Positions 12,201 to 22,575 of a stretch of DNA of 64,000 nucleotides are shown in pieces. The position numbers and the translations under genes were made by a program. How positions within the stretch are numbered: position 1 is the first letter of the stretch; the number at the start of each line of letters is the position of its first letter. Location of the stretch: positions 38,866,573-38,930,572 of the forward strand of contig NC_054712.1 in assembly GCF_016097555.1 (NCBI RefSeq). Reading direction: 5' to 3'. This DNA comes from Gigantopelta aegis (Eukaryota > Mollusca > Gastropoda > Neomphalida > Peltospiridae). The notes below the pieces were generated by a model that saw nothing but the letters and a program-made list of their open reading frames with translations, did no database searches and had not been told where the DNA came from.

Positions 12201-12977
12201 GTTTTATATTTTTTGTTAGTTCCAAGTCTGCCTCTGGAAGTTGACCTCACTGTTCTTGCTTAAAAATGATGTAATTTGAGTGTTCTTTATGTACTTTTTA
12301 AGTACACTGATGTCTTGAGTATATGATGCACGTCTTTCTAATAATGTTATGGGGGCAGGAAGTATCCCAGTGGTGAAGCACTTGTCTTATGTACTGTCAG
12401 TCTAGGATCCATCCTGTCTGTGACTATATATACACAACTGGTATAACAAGGGACATGGTATATACATGTACTATCCTGTCTGGGATTCTGCATTTAAAAA
12501 ATCCCTTGCTGCTAATTGAAAAGATTAGCCCATTGCATGGAAGTGGTGGTTCTCATTATCTGTGTGGTCCTTAACCATATATTCAATGTCATATAACTGT
12601 AATTAAAATATGTATAATGTGTGTCGTTAAATAAAAACATTCTTTCCTTTCTTATAAGGATCTGATGATCAGCCTTTTAACATTGTGGTAATATTAATAT
12701 TCTGTCCTAAATTTTATAAACTATTTTTAAAAGATCATGTTCTAAAATATTAAAAATCTATATTTGATTGTTTTACTATTTTTAAAGCTGCCTGTTTTCT
12801 TATTTTTAGGTTCCACTAGCAATAGTAACGGCCAAGTTTTTGTCTGGGAAAGGTGGAAACATCGTGGTATGGCTGACGCTTATCTTGGGACAGCCAGTGG
12901 CAATACTTGCATACGTCCATGACTATTACGTCCGAAATGTTGGAACTCTTCATGATCAGACATTTTCTATCAACTAA
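117..12977 (+). CDS. DGAT1: DGAT1, diacylglycerol O-acyltransferase 1 (3' ten exons)
   Basis: Acyl-CoA:diacylglycerol acyltransferase of the MBOAT family. It makes triacylglycerol in the endoplasmic reticulum membrane. Ten exons join in phase: 117-257, 1166-1243, 2078-2181, 2844-2882, 4148-4234, 5104-5216, 5911-5976, 8019-8106, 10571-10633, 12810-12977 (stop TAA 12975-12977). They give about 314 residues, roughly the last two thirds of the family. Diagnostic segments: FLKLVSY and [44 protein letters not shown] (the family FYxDWWN signature, split over a junction), [14 protein letters not shown] with the MBOAT catalytic histidine at 8101-8103, and YVHDYYV near the C-terminus. The 5' exons (disordered N-terminus and first membrane helices) lie left of the window. 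The coding phase is unbroken, so the gene looks functional. The family could be confused with ACAT/SOAT, but the CYELNFPR and FYRDWWN wording is that of DGAT1. Confidence 0.96.
300..545. repeat. Degenerate ctccatattggtgtc repeats
   Basis: Seven to eight copies of ccatattggtgtc separated by short spacers in a DGAT1 intron. About 374-436 between them reads like a reversed SINE tail. Confidence 0.7.
982..1098 (+). repeat. Upstream duplicate of DGAT1 exon b acceptor
   Basis: Tttgtagctgtgtgaagaaa at 982 and 1101 start two copies of about 120 bp, each ending in tgtttttcag and then exon-like agtaactcaactagtaataa or agcaactcatctagtaataa. Confidence 0.9.
1166..1243 (+). CDS. DGAT1: DGAT1 exon b
   Basis: Encodes a serine/asparagine-rich loop and CYPDNLT. 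The acceptor ttcag ends at 1165 and the donor gtgagt starts at 1244. It takes up the single base left by the previous exon and leaves one base for the GAT of DLYYF. An in-frame duplicate acceptor lies 123 bp upstream (see findings). Confidence 0.9.
1421..1446. repeat. (cata)n microsatellite
   Basis: About six cata units ending at the left edge of the MITE at 1447. Confidence 0.85.
1447..1678. mobile_element. MITE with tactgatggaaagaaataa ends, copy 1
   Basis: About 232 bp with near-perfect inverted ends and TA flanks, Tc1/mariner style. Located in the DGAT1 intron after exon b. Confidence 0.8.
2078..2181 (+). CDS. DGAT1: DGAT1 exon c
   Basis: Encodes [19 protein letters not shown] and [12 protein letters not shown], the most conserved block of DGAT1. 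The donor gtgaga follows the ATG codon at 2179-2181, phase 0. Confidence 0.97.
2370..2882 (+). repeat. Ladder of 71-89 bp repeats ending in DGAT1 microexon d
   Basis: The word gtcatgaagt or gtcataaagt recurs at about 2380, 2451, 2538, 2625, 2710 and 2799. Before several lie acceptor-like tttcag and exon-like ctttttctctgtcagctgat. The last unit ends in the real 39-bp exon. Confidence 0.85.
2844..2882 (+). CDS. DGAT1: DGAT1 microexon d (39 bp)
   Basis: Thirteen codons, [13 protein letters not shown], matching the vertebrate LFFTQLQVGLIQQ segment. The flanks are a tttcag acceptor and gtaaga donor. It is the last unit of a ladder of tandem repeats whose earlier units resemble its acceptor and 5' half. 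Confidence 0.92.
3266..3566. mobile_element. G-rich short inverted-repeat element
   Basis: Inverted ends atgggcatcaatcag and ctgatcgacgcccat, flanked by the direct repeat ggtttgaac (3256-3264, 3567-3575). The interior has long G runs at 3300 and 3481-3502. Confidence 0.65.
4148..4234 (+). CDS. DGAT1: DGAT1 exon e
   Basis: Twenty-nine codons starting [10 protein letters not shown] and ending VVERLLKLA, phase 0 at both ends, ctttcag acceptor and gtaagt donor. It matches the vertebrate WMVPTIQNSM to RIIERLLKLA exon. Confidence 0.96.
5104..5216 (+). CDS. DGAT1: DGAT1 exon f
   Basis: Encodes [19 protein letters not shown] (membrane helix), then [11 protein letters not shown]. It ends inside the second W of the FYRDWWN signature, with donor gtaagt at 5217. 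Confidence 0.96.
5279..5456. mobile_element. MITE with acagtgaaac ends, copy 1
   Basis: About 178 bp between acagtgaaacc and ggtttcactgt, with AG- and TT-rich internal half repeats. In DGAT1 intron after exon f. Confidence 0.75.
5605..5800. repeat. GA-rich microsatellite tract
   Basis: Impure (ga)n, with gagagggagg and gtgagtgagt phases, in a DGAT1 intron. Confidence 0.9.
5911..5976 (+). CDS. DGAT1: DGAT1 exon g
   Basis: Completes WWN and encodes [20 protein letters not shown]. The acceptor ttgtag ends at 5910 and the donor gtaagc starts at 5977. Two bases of an arginine codon carry into the next exon. Confidence 0.95.
6034..6230 (-). mobile_element. SINE, family S4, reverse
   Basis: The reverse complement carries a tRNA-like gtggtcaaggccatcag head and a body ending at ctggacagatagcc. 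Same family as 10745 and 24829. Confidence 0.5.
6338..6822. repeat. 44-bp minisatellite, 11 units
   Basis: Unit: gtgggggttttccgcacact, tgcaaagttaaaattagttt, tgtt, with c/t variants. In the DGAT1 intron before exon h, next to a SINE. Confidence 0.95.
6821..7087 (-). mobile_element. SINE, family S1, reverse
   Basis: The tail word taacgacacc leads to the head aagcccagtgataaagcg with box-B-like gggatcgattctc. Full-length but diverged; next to the 44-bp array. Confidence 0.75.
8019..8106 (+). CDS. DGAT1: DGAT1 exon h (catalytic histidine)
   Basis: Encodes [20 protein letters not shown] and then FFVSAFFHE. The histidine codon at 8101-8103 matches the MBOAT active-site histidine. Acceptor tttttcag, donor gtaatg. 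Confidence 0.96.
8620..9003 (-). repeat. Dispersed repeat R58, single-unit copy
   Basis: About 380 bp. Its reverse complement matches the repeat at 32992-33951 over the flank (ccattggtcca, ttcgatgaacgt-like and cgtcagggaac blocks) and over one copy of the 58-bp unit. Confidence 0.75.
9040..9141 (+). mobile_element. SINE core fragment
   Basis: Ctgttctgtctgggatgtaa and aaaagattccttgctgcta match the shared core. Truncated at both ends; borders the hAT element. Confidence 0.6.
9150..10192. mobile_element. Non-autonomous hAT-type element with 8-bp TSD
   Basis: Ends tagggctgcaacgat and atcgttgcagcacta are inverted repeats. The perfect 8-bp duplication ctgattat lies at 9142-9149 and 10193-10200. 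The 1043-bp interior has no long frame. Eight-bp duplications and this terminal style point to hAT. Confidence 0.88.
10201..10231. repeat. (gtct)n microsatellite
   Basis: About seven gtct units immediately after the hAT target duplication. Confidence 0.85.
10571..10633 (+). CDS. DGAT1: DGAT1 exon i
   Basis: Twenty-one codons, [20 protein letters not shown] and a final Q, phase 0 both ends. They match the vertebrate [21 protein letters not shown] segment that follows the catalytic histidine. Confidence 0.95.
10745..10965 (+). mobile_element. SINE, family S4
   Basis: tRNA-like head gtcgtggttaagccatcag, then gatagctgaggtgtgtgccc and a gaaaataaattgaaatgaaa tail. Confidence 0.65.
11336..11728 (-). 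mobile_element. SINE, family S2, tandem copy 1
   Basis: Head (reverse) ggcctcggtggtgtcgtggt, box B gttcggatccca. Flanked by caagtgtaatcaa at 11323 and 11729. Confidence 0.93.
11742..12133 (-). mobile_element. SINE, family S2, tandem copy 2
   Basis: Almost identical to the copy before it. The same caagtgtaatcaa follows at 12134-12146. Confidence 0.93.
12355..12655 (+). mobile_element. SINE, family S1
   Basis: Diverged full-length copy: tatcccagtggtgaagcact head, aaaatcccttgctgctaatt core, gtcgttaaataaaaacattc tail. In the last DGAT1 intron. Confidence 0.85.
12810..12977 (+). CDS. DGAT1: DGAT1 terminal coding exon
   Basis: Encodes the last membrane helices and [20 protein letters not shown], then a short tail and TAA. 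The acceptor tatttttag ends at 12809. The tail after YVHDYY is lineage-specific. Confidence 0.95.
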   Translation, partial: VPLAIVTAKFLSGKGGNIVVWLTLILGQPVAILAYVHDYYVRNVGTLHDQTFSIN

Positions 12978-15180
12978 ATGTGATATTATTGCCATGCTTA
13001 CCTATCACAACAATTGTACATGATGATTTTATGTTATAAATGATGACCAAGCCAACTTTACTGATTTGTTGTCCACACTGTTGATTGTCTATGTGCTCAA
13101 ATATTAACCAAATGATCAAATTTTGCTCAAAAGTTTATCTTGCCAAAACAAACTGCTATGAAGGCTGTTCTGTGAATTATCATATAAGTTTGTTAGAAGT
13201 AATAGGTTTTTTTTTTTATATTCACCACAGTGTTTAAGATGGTCAAACAATATTTAACTTTGATAACATTTACTATAAATCCTTGCATAGAATCCTAGGC
13301 TTGTATTTTTTTCACAATGCTCTATTCAAAGCAGGCTTCTAATTTTGTTCATGCAGAATTATAAGCTTTTGATGTCCTGCAATGGAAGTGAGGAGTATAC
13401 CACAGTCATTAATCTAACAAAGCTAGAATAGCGAAAAAAGGCCTTTATGTAAGGCAGGCATCTATTCAAGGCAGGCCTATATTGTTTTCGCAATGCTAAA
13501 AATGTGTAGCCAAATTCCCCCTTTCCATAGCCAAGTAAACAAGTGCATATTAAACAGGTGAATTGTTGAATTAATGGGTCAGGATTTAGCTTACATGTAG
13601 TCGGTTGAGTGCTTGCTTGAGGTGCTTGCGTCGCAAGATCGAAACCACCTCAGTGGATCCATTCAGCTGATTGGAACTACAACTGGACAAAGGCTGTGGT
13701 ATCTGCTTTCCTGTCTGTGGGAAAGAGCATATAAAAGATCCCTTGCTGCATTAGGAAAAATATAATGGGTTTCCTCTGATGACTAGGAGTGAGAATTACC
13801 AAATGTTTGACATCCAATAGCCAGTAATTAATTAATCAATGTGCTCCAGTTTAAACAAAACAAACTTTGTCCAAATAACTGTTTTGTGGCTGTATTATGA
13901 AGTATATTTTTTCAACTTGTTTTGAGTGTGTGTGGTGGGGGGGGGGATGGGGGGAAGGCATAAAATACAAATACATAGGAGATCACATATAATTCTGAAA
14001 AGGGGACACACTCAAGGTGTGTCTCAATTTTTATTTTACAAATTGATAAGCAACTAATTATTAAGCCCTGCACCATCCAAAGATTCAAGTTAAATTTGAA
14101 ATAATGCACTTTTTTTTTTAATTCAGCAGATAATATACCAATAATCCCACTGCTTAACACCCCCTTGTGATCATTTGTGGAATGGCCCTAAGGCAGGCTT
14201 CTAATAGCTCAAAATAAGTGGACGTAAATACATTAAAAAACCCAGAAGAAAATTGTGGGTTAATTGTACACTGAAATTCCACTGTCTGCCACTCCATTTA
14301 TGGAATGGCCCTAAAATACAAGAATTGAATTCTTTTTGAATTACCACACATGATTTCAGAATGGTTATTACCTAGTCACTTCCTTAATTACATTTCTCGC
14401 CATAACCTTTAGCACACCTGTATAAAACTATGACTTGACTTCTAAATATACTAGCCTGAAAAATTTAATTACAGTGTATTTTGGGGAATTTGGTATGTTA
14501 CAAATGGTAAGAGAAATTTATACACATTTTTAAGTAGATAGTTTACTTAATAAAAGTTTACTGAAAATAAAAACATATTTTGATGTTATTGTCAAGGTGT
14601 TTTTTTTTCTCACTTTTCAGCTGCTGTTTATGTTTCCATGGTAGCATGGTAAATACTGTTTCAGACTGTTTAATTTTTGGGCACATTGTTATTTAATTCA
14701 CAAGCATACATGTAGTGATGCAGTGTGCTGCAACATTTTAATTGAAGAGCAATTGACCTATTTTGTGTACATAATGTTTAAAGTGCACTTTATTAATTTT
14801 GATAGGTATTATTCAAATCATATCCATTGTATTTCATTGTGTGAATTCCAAAATTTTATACTAAAATTATTTATTTAGTCAGTTTCTTTATAACTAAAAA
14901 TGAGAATACATTTTCACAATTGTTATAGGTCACCCATATATTACTATTTGTTAATAATTCTTACATGTTCTCTTACACAACTATATTATTATTTTTTCTA
15001 TGAATGGACCAATAGGTCCCTCTTTTTATACTTTGAGAGGCTATGTACTTGATGTATATATTGTAAAAAATTTGAATTTTGTATCGATGTATTAAAGATT
15101 TTTTTGCATTGACGTATTGAATGATTGAGACGAATGATAAAATATGCATATTTTGCCTTTAATAAATTACTGTTACAGTA
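12978..15180 (+). other. DGAT1 3' UTR and flank
   Basis: Non-coding DNA after the DGAT1 stop. Candidate AATAAA polyadenylation hexamers lie at 14549-14554 and 14567-14572; which one is used cannot be read from sequence. A SINE occupies about 13590-13870. No other gene is seen. Confidence 0.4.
13590..13870 (+). mobile_element. SINE, family S3
   Basis: Head gtcggttgagtgcttgcttg, core aaaagatcccttgctgc, tail tcaatgtgctcca. In the DGAT1 3' flank. Confidence 0.85.
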
Positions 15181-15390
15181 AGGGGCCGTCCATAATTTTC
15201 AACATTTTAACGAGCGTACAAACTATGCAGGGGGAGGGGTTAAGGGGCCAGCGTACACTCTTTTTGAAAACGAAAAATGTCGATCAACATTTTTCATTTG
15301 GGGGATGTACACTTTTAGGGGGGAGGGAGTTGGTCAAAAGTGTACTCTTTGTACATTTGTGAAAATGTTGAAAATTATGGACGGCCCCTA
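15181..15390. mobile_element. MITE with aggggccgtccataatttt ends
   Basis: 210 bp with about 28-bp inverted repeats (aggggccgtccataatttt and its inverse) and short TA-type flanks. About 2.2 kb past the DGAT1 stop. Confidence 0.85.
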
Positions 15391-16197
15391 ATAAACCTAG
15401 GAACGGAACAGTAGCAGCATTCACATTTTATTCTCAGTTAAACACATTTCGTTACAGTTAAAATGATTACAGAATTATATGAAGGCTTCATGGGAATAAC
15501 CTGTGATGTCATATTTTTATTAAGGTGATATTTGTTTTTAATTTAACGTTTACAACTCTGCAATCGTGAACTATTTATGTCTAAGAAAGCATAATTTACC
15601 AACTACTTTTAATGGCCTACCTTAATTATAGATTTTTAATTTAGTGTATCATTGTGACCTTGACATACACGGCCATTATAATACATTTGTATCTGTTTGG
15701 ACATCATAGATTATTTACATGGACCCTTCATATACATTTCAGTTATTTTCTTTTACCATTTGCCAAGATTAAAACGGTGTTAACTAACAGCAAAGAACAG
15801 CTGTAATAGCCAAAACTATCTTTACATAGCCTGATAACTAGTTAACTAGGACAGGTGGATTTAAGAAAGTTTTAAATTTGTTGAAAAGATTTAAAAACTT
15901 TTTCGTCTAGCAAAATTTTAGCAAAACTGAAAAGTCTCAGGCAGAACCTGAGGCCGCCATTTCCCATTCGTTTCTGTTGTGTTTTACAGTTAATTTTGTA
16001 ATTATGTTTTACTGTTGAATGTTGCTGCTGTTCTCTTTAACAACTAAAATTTCCTTTGGTCACCTACATTTTTTATACATAATTATATATATATATATTA
16101 AAGAAACATTCCATTTCAGGGATTTACTGAGTGTTTATTGCATTAAAATGTATGATTGTAATTGTTACTGTACATTGTACAGCATTTCATTGATATA

Positions 16198-16528
16198 TAC
16201 TGATTGAAAGAAATAAGGGATCACATAAAGTGCACTTCTCCATGGACTGATTATTGGGTTGTGGTATGTACTGTTCTGCCTGTGGGGAAAGTACACATAA
16301 AAGAACAAATGTAGCGTGTTAAACTGTTTCCTCTAACACTGTATGTCAGGATTACCAATGGTTTCACATTCAATAGCCACTCATTAATAAATCAATGTGC
16401 TCTAGTTGTGTTGTTAAACAAGAAAACCTTTTAACTTTTCTTGCTATTTGATACATGCATTATTACACTAGTAGTGAACGAAATTTGGTTTACAAGACCA
16501 GGTATTCCCTTATTTCTTTCTATCACTA
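16198..16528. mobile_element. MITE copy 2, interrupted by a SINE
   Basis: Same ends as the 1447 copy (tactgattgaaagaaataa and its inverse) and a shared interior near the right end (ctagtagtgaa). A SINE body occupies about 16225-16433. Confidence 0.75.
16225..16433 (+). mobile_element. SINE core and tail inside a MITE
   Basis: Gttgtggtatgtactgttct to tcaatgtgctctagttgtgt; head missing. Lies inside the 16198-16528 MITE. Confidence 0.75.
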
Positions 16529-16654
16529 TAGTATTAGGACTGTTTCAAAATTAATCGCATTGCAAAAGGACAAGGGGTAATTGATCAAAGTACAAAGATA
16601 TTTATTACCTTTCCGGCGGTGTCAGTTTTTGCATTAAAGCTTAACTGTAAAAGT

Positions 16655-16735
16655 TTCTCTGTCCGGGTCTGGTCCCTGGCTATCCAGAGACAGGACCCGG
16701 GATGGCTGAAACCTTACTGGTACAGGGGCATGTTT
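16655..16735 (+). repeat. Short dispersed repeat (ggctatccagagacagg)
   Basis: Also seen at about 43727-43835 (same strand) and reversed at 43405-43475; common words are ggctatc(c/t)agagac and ggggcatgtt / tgggcatgtt. Confidence 0.6.
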
Positions 16736-17727
16736 AAAAAGTTCAAAGTCAAAGTAAAAGTTTCACATTTGGATAAGTTTCCGACACACTATGTTCTAGG
16801 TCAGTGAAACTTGGTTTATAGTTGCACCTACAGTTGAACCTTTTTATGTACTAGGTAGGCGAAACATTTAATTCCATTGAATTTTTGTTCTTAATACCAA
16901 CCACCAATAAAATAATCTTTTATTTAAACCACGTATGCAGAGAGAGAAAAATAATTGTGCTGCCACATTAGAATTGAAAAATTTAAGTAAGGTGCCTTCC
17001 ACCCCGAAACCCCCATGTGATAAATTTTGGAGAAGTCCTTTTACTTATAATGTAAATTATAAATCTGTCCATTCATATGTATCATGTTGCAGTCACGGCC
17101 ATATACATAAAAGTGTGTATGTGTTTGTTATCACTGAATTCTGTTCTACTGGAAATGAAAGTATGCAATCCCAATGCAAAATGCAGATAATTATGTGTGA
17201 TTTTTGAACAAAAGTTCCAATACAAAAATCATAAATGTTTTATTTTTATTATACATCTGTTAAGAAAAACAAAAAAACCCAAACATTTTAATCCGCAACT
17301 TAACTTAAACAGTTTGTTCCAGTGTCAAAAGTGCAATGTGCTTAGCATGGCTGACTTTCGGGCAAAGGGGAAGCAGATTAGAAGGCTGACTGAATTATTT
17401 TTCAATTTATTTGTTTACTTTTTTTTTTACAACGATCTGTTTAGAGAATATTTTAATGTGTGATTAATGATTTGTTTTAAGGTTACAATTTCAAGGTCCA
17501 CAAGCTATATGTAACTTGGAACTAATTGAAAATGTGATAGTGAGTTGAGATTGTAATGAATAGACTTAGCCCCAAACACATTTTATTTTTTAAGAAATCT
17601 ATTAAGAATATTAAAAAAAATCTTTTTATGTTTTGTTTCAAGGTCAGATTTGTAAGGTTCACTATTTATTATCAACTAATGAAAATAGCAGGTAAGAAGG
17701 GAGGGATGAGATAATGACTTCATATGT

Positions 17728-17938
17728 TATGGCATTTCAAAGGTCGTGGTATGTGATATCATGTTGTCCTGTCTGTGGGATGGTGCATATAAAAGATCCC
17801 TGGCTACTAGTTGACAAATGTAGCAGGTTTCCTCTCTAAGACTATATGTCATATTACCAAATGTTTGACATCCAATAGCCAATCATTATTAAATCAATGT
17901 GCTCTAGTGGTACTGTTAAACAAAACAAACTTTAACTT
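17728..17938 (+). mobile_element. SINE, 5'-truncated
   Basis: Caaaggtcgtggtatgtgat to gtactgttaaacaaaacaaa; intergenic. Confidence 0.8.
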
Positions 17939-17939
17939 T

Positions 17940-20600
17940 TCATGTGTTATGGCATATTACCTGGTAATGTCCCTCCCCCTCTGACGTTGATATAGAAAGT
18001 AAGACAATGTTTTCATAATGACAATTATCCTGTGTACAGAACTTCATCACTTCTACCTCAAATAAAATGTGAGATCGTGACATTATGCAAAAGGCCTTCA
18101 ATTCAGTGACTTGGTATCATTTCACAGTGTTCTTACTGAAAACATTTATCTGTTCACTTTACATCTTGCTATCTAAAACCTAATCAACAATTATATTGTG
18201 CTAAAGTATTTTTTTCCTTTTTCTCTCATCATAACATTTTGAAATGTTAAAATCGCTAAAATGTACACAGGGCTTGTGTCGCCCTCCAACCTTTCATTGC
18301 GACTTATATAATCTGACCAACATTTACTGTCTTAAAGTATCATATATAAATGTATTTCTAACAAAATAACTTAGCCATTGTTAATAGCATTTACTTCATG
18401 AACCAAAAAAAGACATCGTTTTAAAACAAGACTCTCAACATACATCTCTCCCTCTATAATGTTTGGTAGCATTTACTTTACGAACAGAAAAAAAAAAATT
18501 ATACTCTTTAACAAATATCTCCCTTGATAATGTTTTGTAAAACCACAACAAAAGATCTTTTCACCCCTCTAAAGTATTATATAATTAATTAAATTATTGA
18601 ATGGGCCATTATATTGTCTCCTGTATATTTGTCTCAATTGTCTTACCATATTTCTGTGATAATGTTTATATTCATATTGGCAACAAGTACAAAAATAAGT
18701 TGTGTGCAAATGGTAATTAAGGTGTGAAAAAAATATTGTGTAGAAATAGCTGGAATATACAGTGAAATAGTAACTAGAGTGTAAACAATGGTCACCTGTG
18801 TTAAAAGGCCACTTTTTGTTCTCCCTCTCGTGGCTGCTTAACACAGGTTGGACTGTGGTTCTTATGCAATACACTTTTTGACAACCATGTTTAGTATGGT
18901 ATACTGTAGTTAATATTACTGTTGATGACAGTTGAATTTCATCACTGGTGGGGTTGGGTTTTTGTTTTTTTGTATGACAAGACTTGGTTACATTTGGTTG
19001 TGATAGTTCACAGTTTTTAAAATGTTTTTAGTTGTAACAATACCTTCTAACCAAAGGACAGGGGTGAGACGTTTGGTCTATTTCTTAAGTTCTGTTATTT
19101 TAAAAGATTTTTGTTAAGTTTATGATTTAGTTTTTAGGGCTAACAGGTAAAATGGCCCAGGTATTTCTCCACCCAAAGAGAGTGCGAGTACATGGTTTAA
19201 GTTCTTCACATTTTAATTTATCATATGTGTCATTTTGAGTTACTGATTTGACAGGATTTCATTCATTTTATATTTTAACTATTGTTCTGAATTTTATCTT
19301 GTTCAGTGTAAGGCCATTTTTCCATTAACACAATTTTGCATGCATTTCTGCACGCGAGTCTATCAATGAAGTGCATATACATAGTACATTGTTCATATAC
19401 ATGGTGATTCCGTGTGTGGGCATTCAGCGAGTTTCTCAGTGCAGTGATGTCATAACTCAAAGTTATTTACTTTCAGCTTAAAAGTACACTTCGAAGATGG
19501 CAAATGTTTTATAGTTATCCACTTGAGAATATGCAGATATGGAATTGTGTGGAATTGCGTCAATTATGGAAAGAGGGCCCAATGTAGAATTGATATTTTT
19601 CTAATTCAGTTTACTTTGCCCATTTGCATGCCAAGATCTGCAGCATGTCGAGTAGACTCAGCTCGGCACCCATGGATAGGCGGCCTGCTAAATTTGCTAC
19701 AAATCATGGTCGGAAAAAGAGAGAGAGACCAATTTAAATAAAATTGTATTGAAAGTGCTCTTCACATTTTGTATTGAAATGCTTGATACTTTTTTATATT
19801 ACATTTTAACATTTTAAAATGTTTTTGTCTAGTCTTTGTGAAATAAAAAGGTGAGATTTAGGTATCACTTTTGTGATTCTGATGTTGTTGACGGGGTCAA
19901 ATTTTGCATTGATCTCAATATTAAAATTTAACGTGTAGCTCCATCTCTCACAAAGTGCAAGTTTTACATCAGTGAAACTTGGTTTATAGTGTGGCACCAT
20001 TGGATGTTCATCACAAGGCATGTGAAAAAAAAACGTTTTTAAAATTTAATATATTTTTTTAGTTTTTTTTTTAACATGCAATGATATGAACATCTGTGGA
20101 TGCAGCCGTCAGCAACACAGAGTAAAATACTGTATGTGGTTGGTGAGAAATTTAATTATGCAGAGTTCTTGTTATATAGTGCGGTGTGACGAGTCCAGTA
20201 CAAGGAATTTTCATTTAAATATCACACACTTACACTTTTGTATCTTTTTTAAAATAGTGGTCAGTCGACTAGTCAAAGATATGCTTTAAAATCAGATTTA
20301 TTCATGAAAAGAAAGCAACTTAATATATATTTTTAGTGGGTTTTAAAAAAAGAAGAAGAAATATATGTAGTTTTTGTTTTCTTGAAACTGGATTCGAAAT
20401 TATTGTTAAAGACATGCTGTGTACATGATGCATTTACTTGGCATACATGAGTATGCTTGTGTAATTGGGCCGGAGTGGTATTGGTATATATATATATATA
20501 TACATGTATTGTTACTAGTCAGTATTGACAATTATCATATTCCATGCAATTGTTGTTCATTAAACCTTTGCTGTGCAGATGTAATGTGTGTGTGTTGTTA
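17940..20600. other. Intergenic DNA, nothing recognised
   Basis: AT-rich sequence with only short chance frames. No gene, RNA gene or clear repeat family was recognised. Confidence 0.5.
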
Positions 20601-20604
20601 TTCA

Positions 20605-20776
20605 GCAAGGTGGCGGGACGCAGCCCATTGGTAAAATCCTGCCTTGATGCGCGGTCGGTTTGGGATCGATCTCTGTTGATGGGTCCATTGGGCTATTTCT
20701 CGTTCTAGCCAGTGCACCACGACTGGTATATCAAAGGCCGTGGTATATGCTATCCCGTCTGTGGGATGCTTCACTA
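20605..20776 (+). mobile_element. SINE, family S1, 3'-truncated
   Basis: Head gggacgcagcccattggtaa, box-B-like gggatcgatctc, core to gtgggatgcttc. Confidence 0.82.
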
Positions 20777-20889
20777 TGTTTTGGGTCACTGAATTGCCTA
20801 TATGTCGGCAGCAAATTTTCTGTCTTCTAGCTGTGGTTATTTAGACACAAACTAGTGGTTGAAACATAATAAAATTTCAAAATCTTTTA

Positions 20890-21068
20890 CAGTGAAACAT
20901 CTCAACACTGGAGGACCCTCTGTAAACCGGAATTCCCCCAAAACCAGATGTTTCAGAGTCCAGTTTTAAAAACCAGGACAGAACTTGACCTCTGTAAACC
21001 GGATCCCTCTAAATCGGATATATGTCTTGGTGCCAAGGGTGTGCGGTTTAGAGGGGGTTTCACTGTAC
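20890..21068. mobile_element. MITE with acagtgaaac ends, copy 2
   Basis: Same terminal repeat and shared interior with the 5279 copy, including the cagaacttgacctct / cagaacttaacctct box. Intergenic. Confidence 0.78.
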
Positions 21069-21114
21069 ATGGATGAACACAATGTTAACTTGCAGGGTGA
21101 TGTATATAAAAAAA

Positions 21115-21505
21115 AGTAGTTTTTGTTTTATTTAACGACACCACTAAGAGAACATTGATTCTTTATCTTATCATCGGCTATTGGACGTCAAACATATGGT
21201 CATTCTGACACCATTTTTTAAAGGAAACCCGCTGTCGCCACATAAACTACTCTTTTACGACAGGCAGCAAGGGATCTTTTATTTGCACTTCCCACAGGCA
21301 GGATAGCACAAACCATGGCCTTTGTTGAACCAGTTATGGATCACTGGTCGGTACAAGTGGTTTACACCAACCCATTGAGCCTTGCGGAGCACTCACTCGG
21401 GGTTTGGCGTCTGTATTTGGATTAAAAATCCCATGCTTCGACTGGGATCCGAACCCAGTACCTACCAGCCTGTAGACCGATGGCCTAACCACGACGCCAG
21501 TCAAA
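21115..21505 (-). mobile_element. SINE, family S2, reverse
   Basis: S2 head (reverse gtcgtggttaggccatcgg) with the tail version gtcgttaaataaaaca/ctagtggtgtc; intergenic. Confidence 0.9.
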
Positions 21506-22252
21506 AAATGACATCGGGTGATGTGTAATTTTTTTCCTTTCCAATCTACACACAGACACAAGAGGATGGCAGTATTCTTATAACCTTTTGTTTGAGGAAT
21601 AAAAAGACAATACTAAAACAAGTACAGACAATGGATTTAATTTTATTTTTGACTGAGGCGGCCAAGCCCTGAGATTCACATGATCAAAAAATCTAAATTA
21701 TCAACTGACACAACATGAACTGATGGTTGACAACAATCTTCTGATGTTGGTATACTCTCCCACATCCACAACACAATGAAAACACGTTGAAAATGTTCGG
21801 ATGACATGATACATATCATTATTGCAAAATATAGGCTGTGTAGACAATACTAACATTTAAAAAAAAAGGAAAAAACAAGAGGGAAAATTTACAATGAATG
21901 AACAGACTTATGAGGTTCACAACAAAGAGGATGCCTTGAGTTTATAAAACTATACAAAATGTATTTTAAACAACAATTACCTGTCCATAAATAACACTTT
22001 GGTACGAATCTTTCTGTGCACATTGGTATATATTTTACCTCTGTACAAATTTCATTTTTCATGTTATATATCCAATTAACATTCAAGTATGCTAACCTGG
22101 GCACACACCTCAGCTATTCGCACGGTCCAGAACGGAGGTTATTGGTTAATAAACTTCACCGAGTTCATACCCCTCCCCATAGAGATGTGCATCTACACTG
22201 ACATGAAGCCGGTTCCGACACAAAACCCAGGATATAGCAAATGTAAACCTCT

Positions 22253-22575
22253 GGGGATGGGACCTAGCTCAGCGGTACAGCGCTCGCCTGATGCGCAATC
22301 GATCTAGGATCGATTCCTGTCGGTGGGCCCATTGGGCTATTTCTCGTTCCAGCCAGTGCTCCACAACTGGTGTAACAAAGGCAGTGGTATGTACCATCCT
22401 GTCTGTGGGATGGTGCATATAAAAGATCCCTTGCTGCTAATCGAAAAGAGAAATGGAAAAGCTCATGAACTGGCTACTGCAGGTTTCCTCTCAATATTTG
22501 TATGGTCCTTAACCAAATAACCGTAAATAAAATGTGTTGAGTGCATCGTTAAATAAAACATTTCCTTCCTTACTT
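22253..22575 (+). mobile_element. SINE, family S1
   Basis: Gggacctagctcagcggtac head with a classic box A (tagctcagcgg), box B ggatcgattcc, core, tail ending atttccttcctt. Confidence 0.9.
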
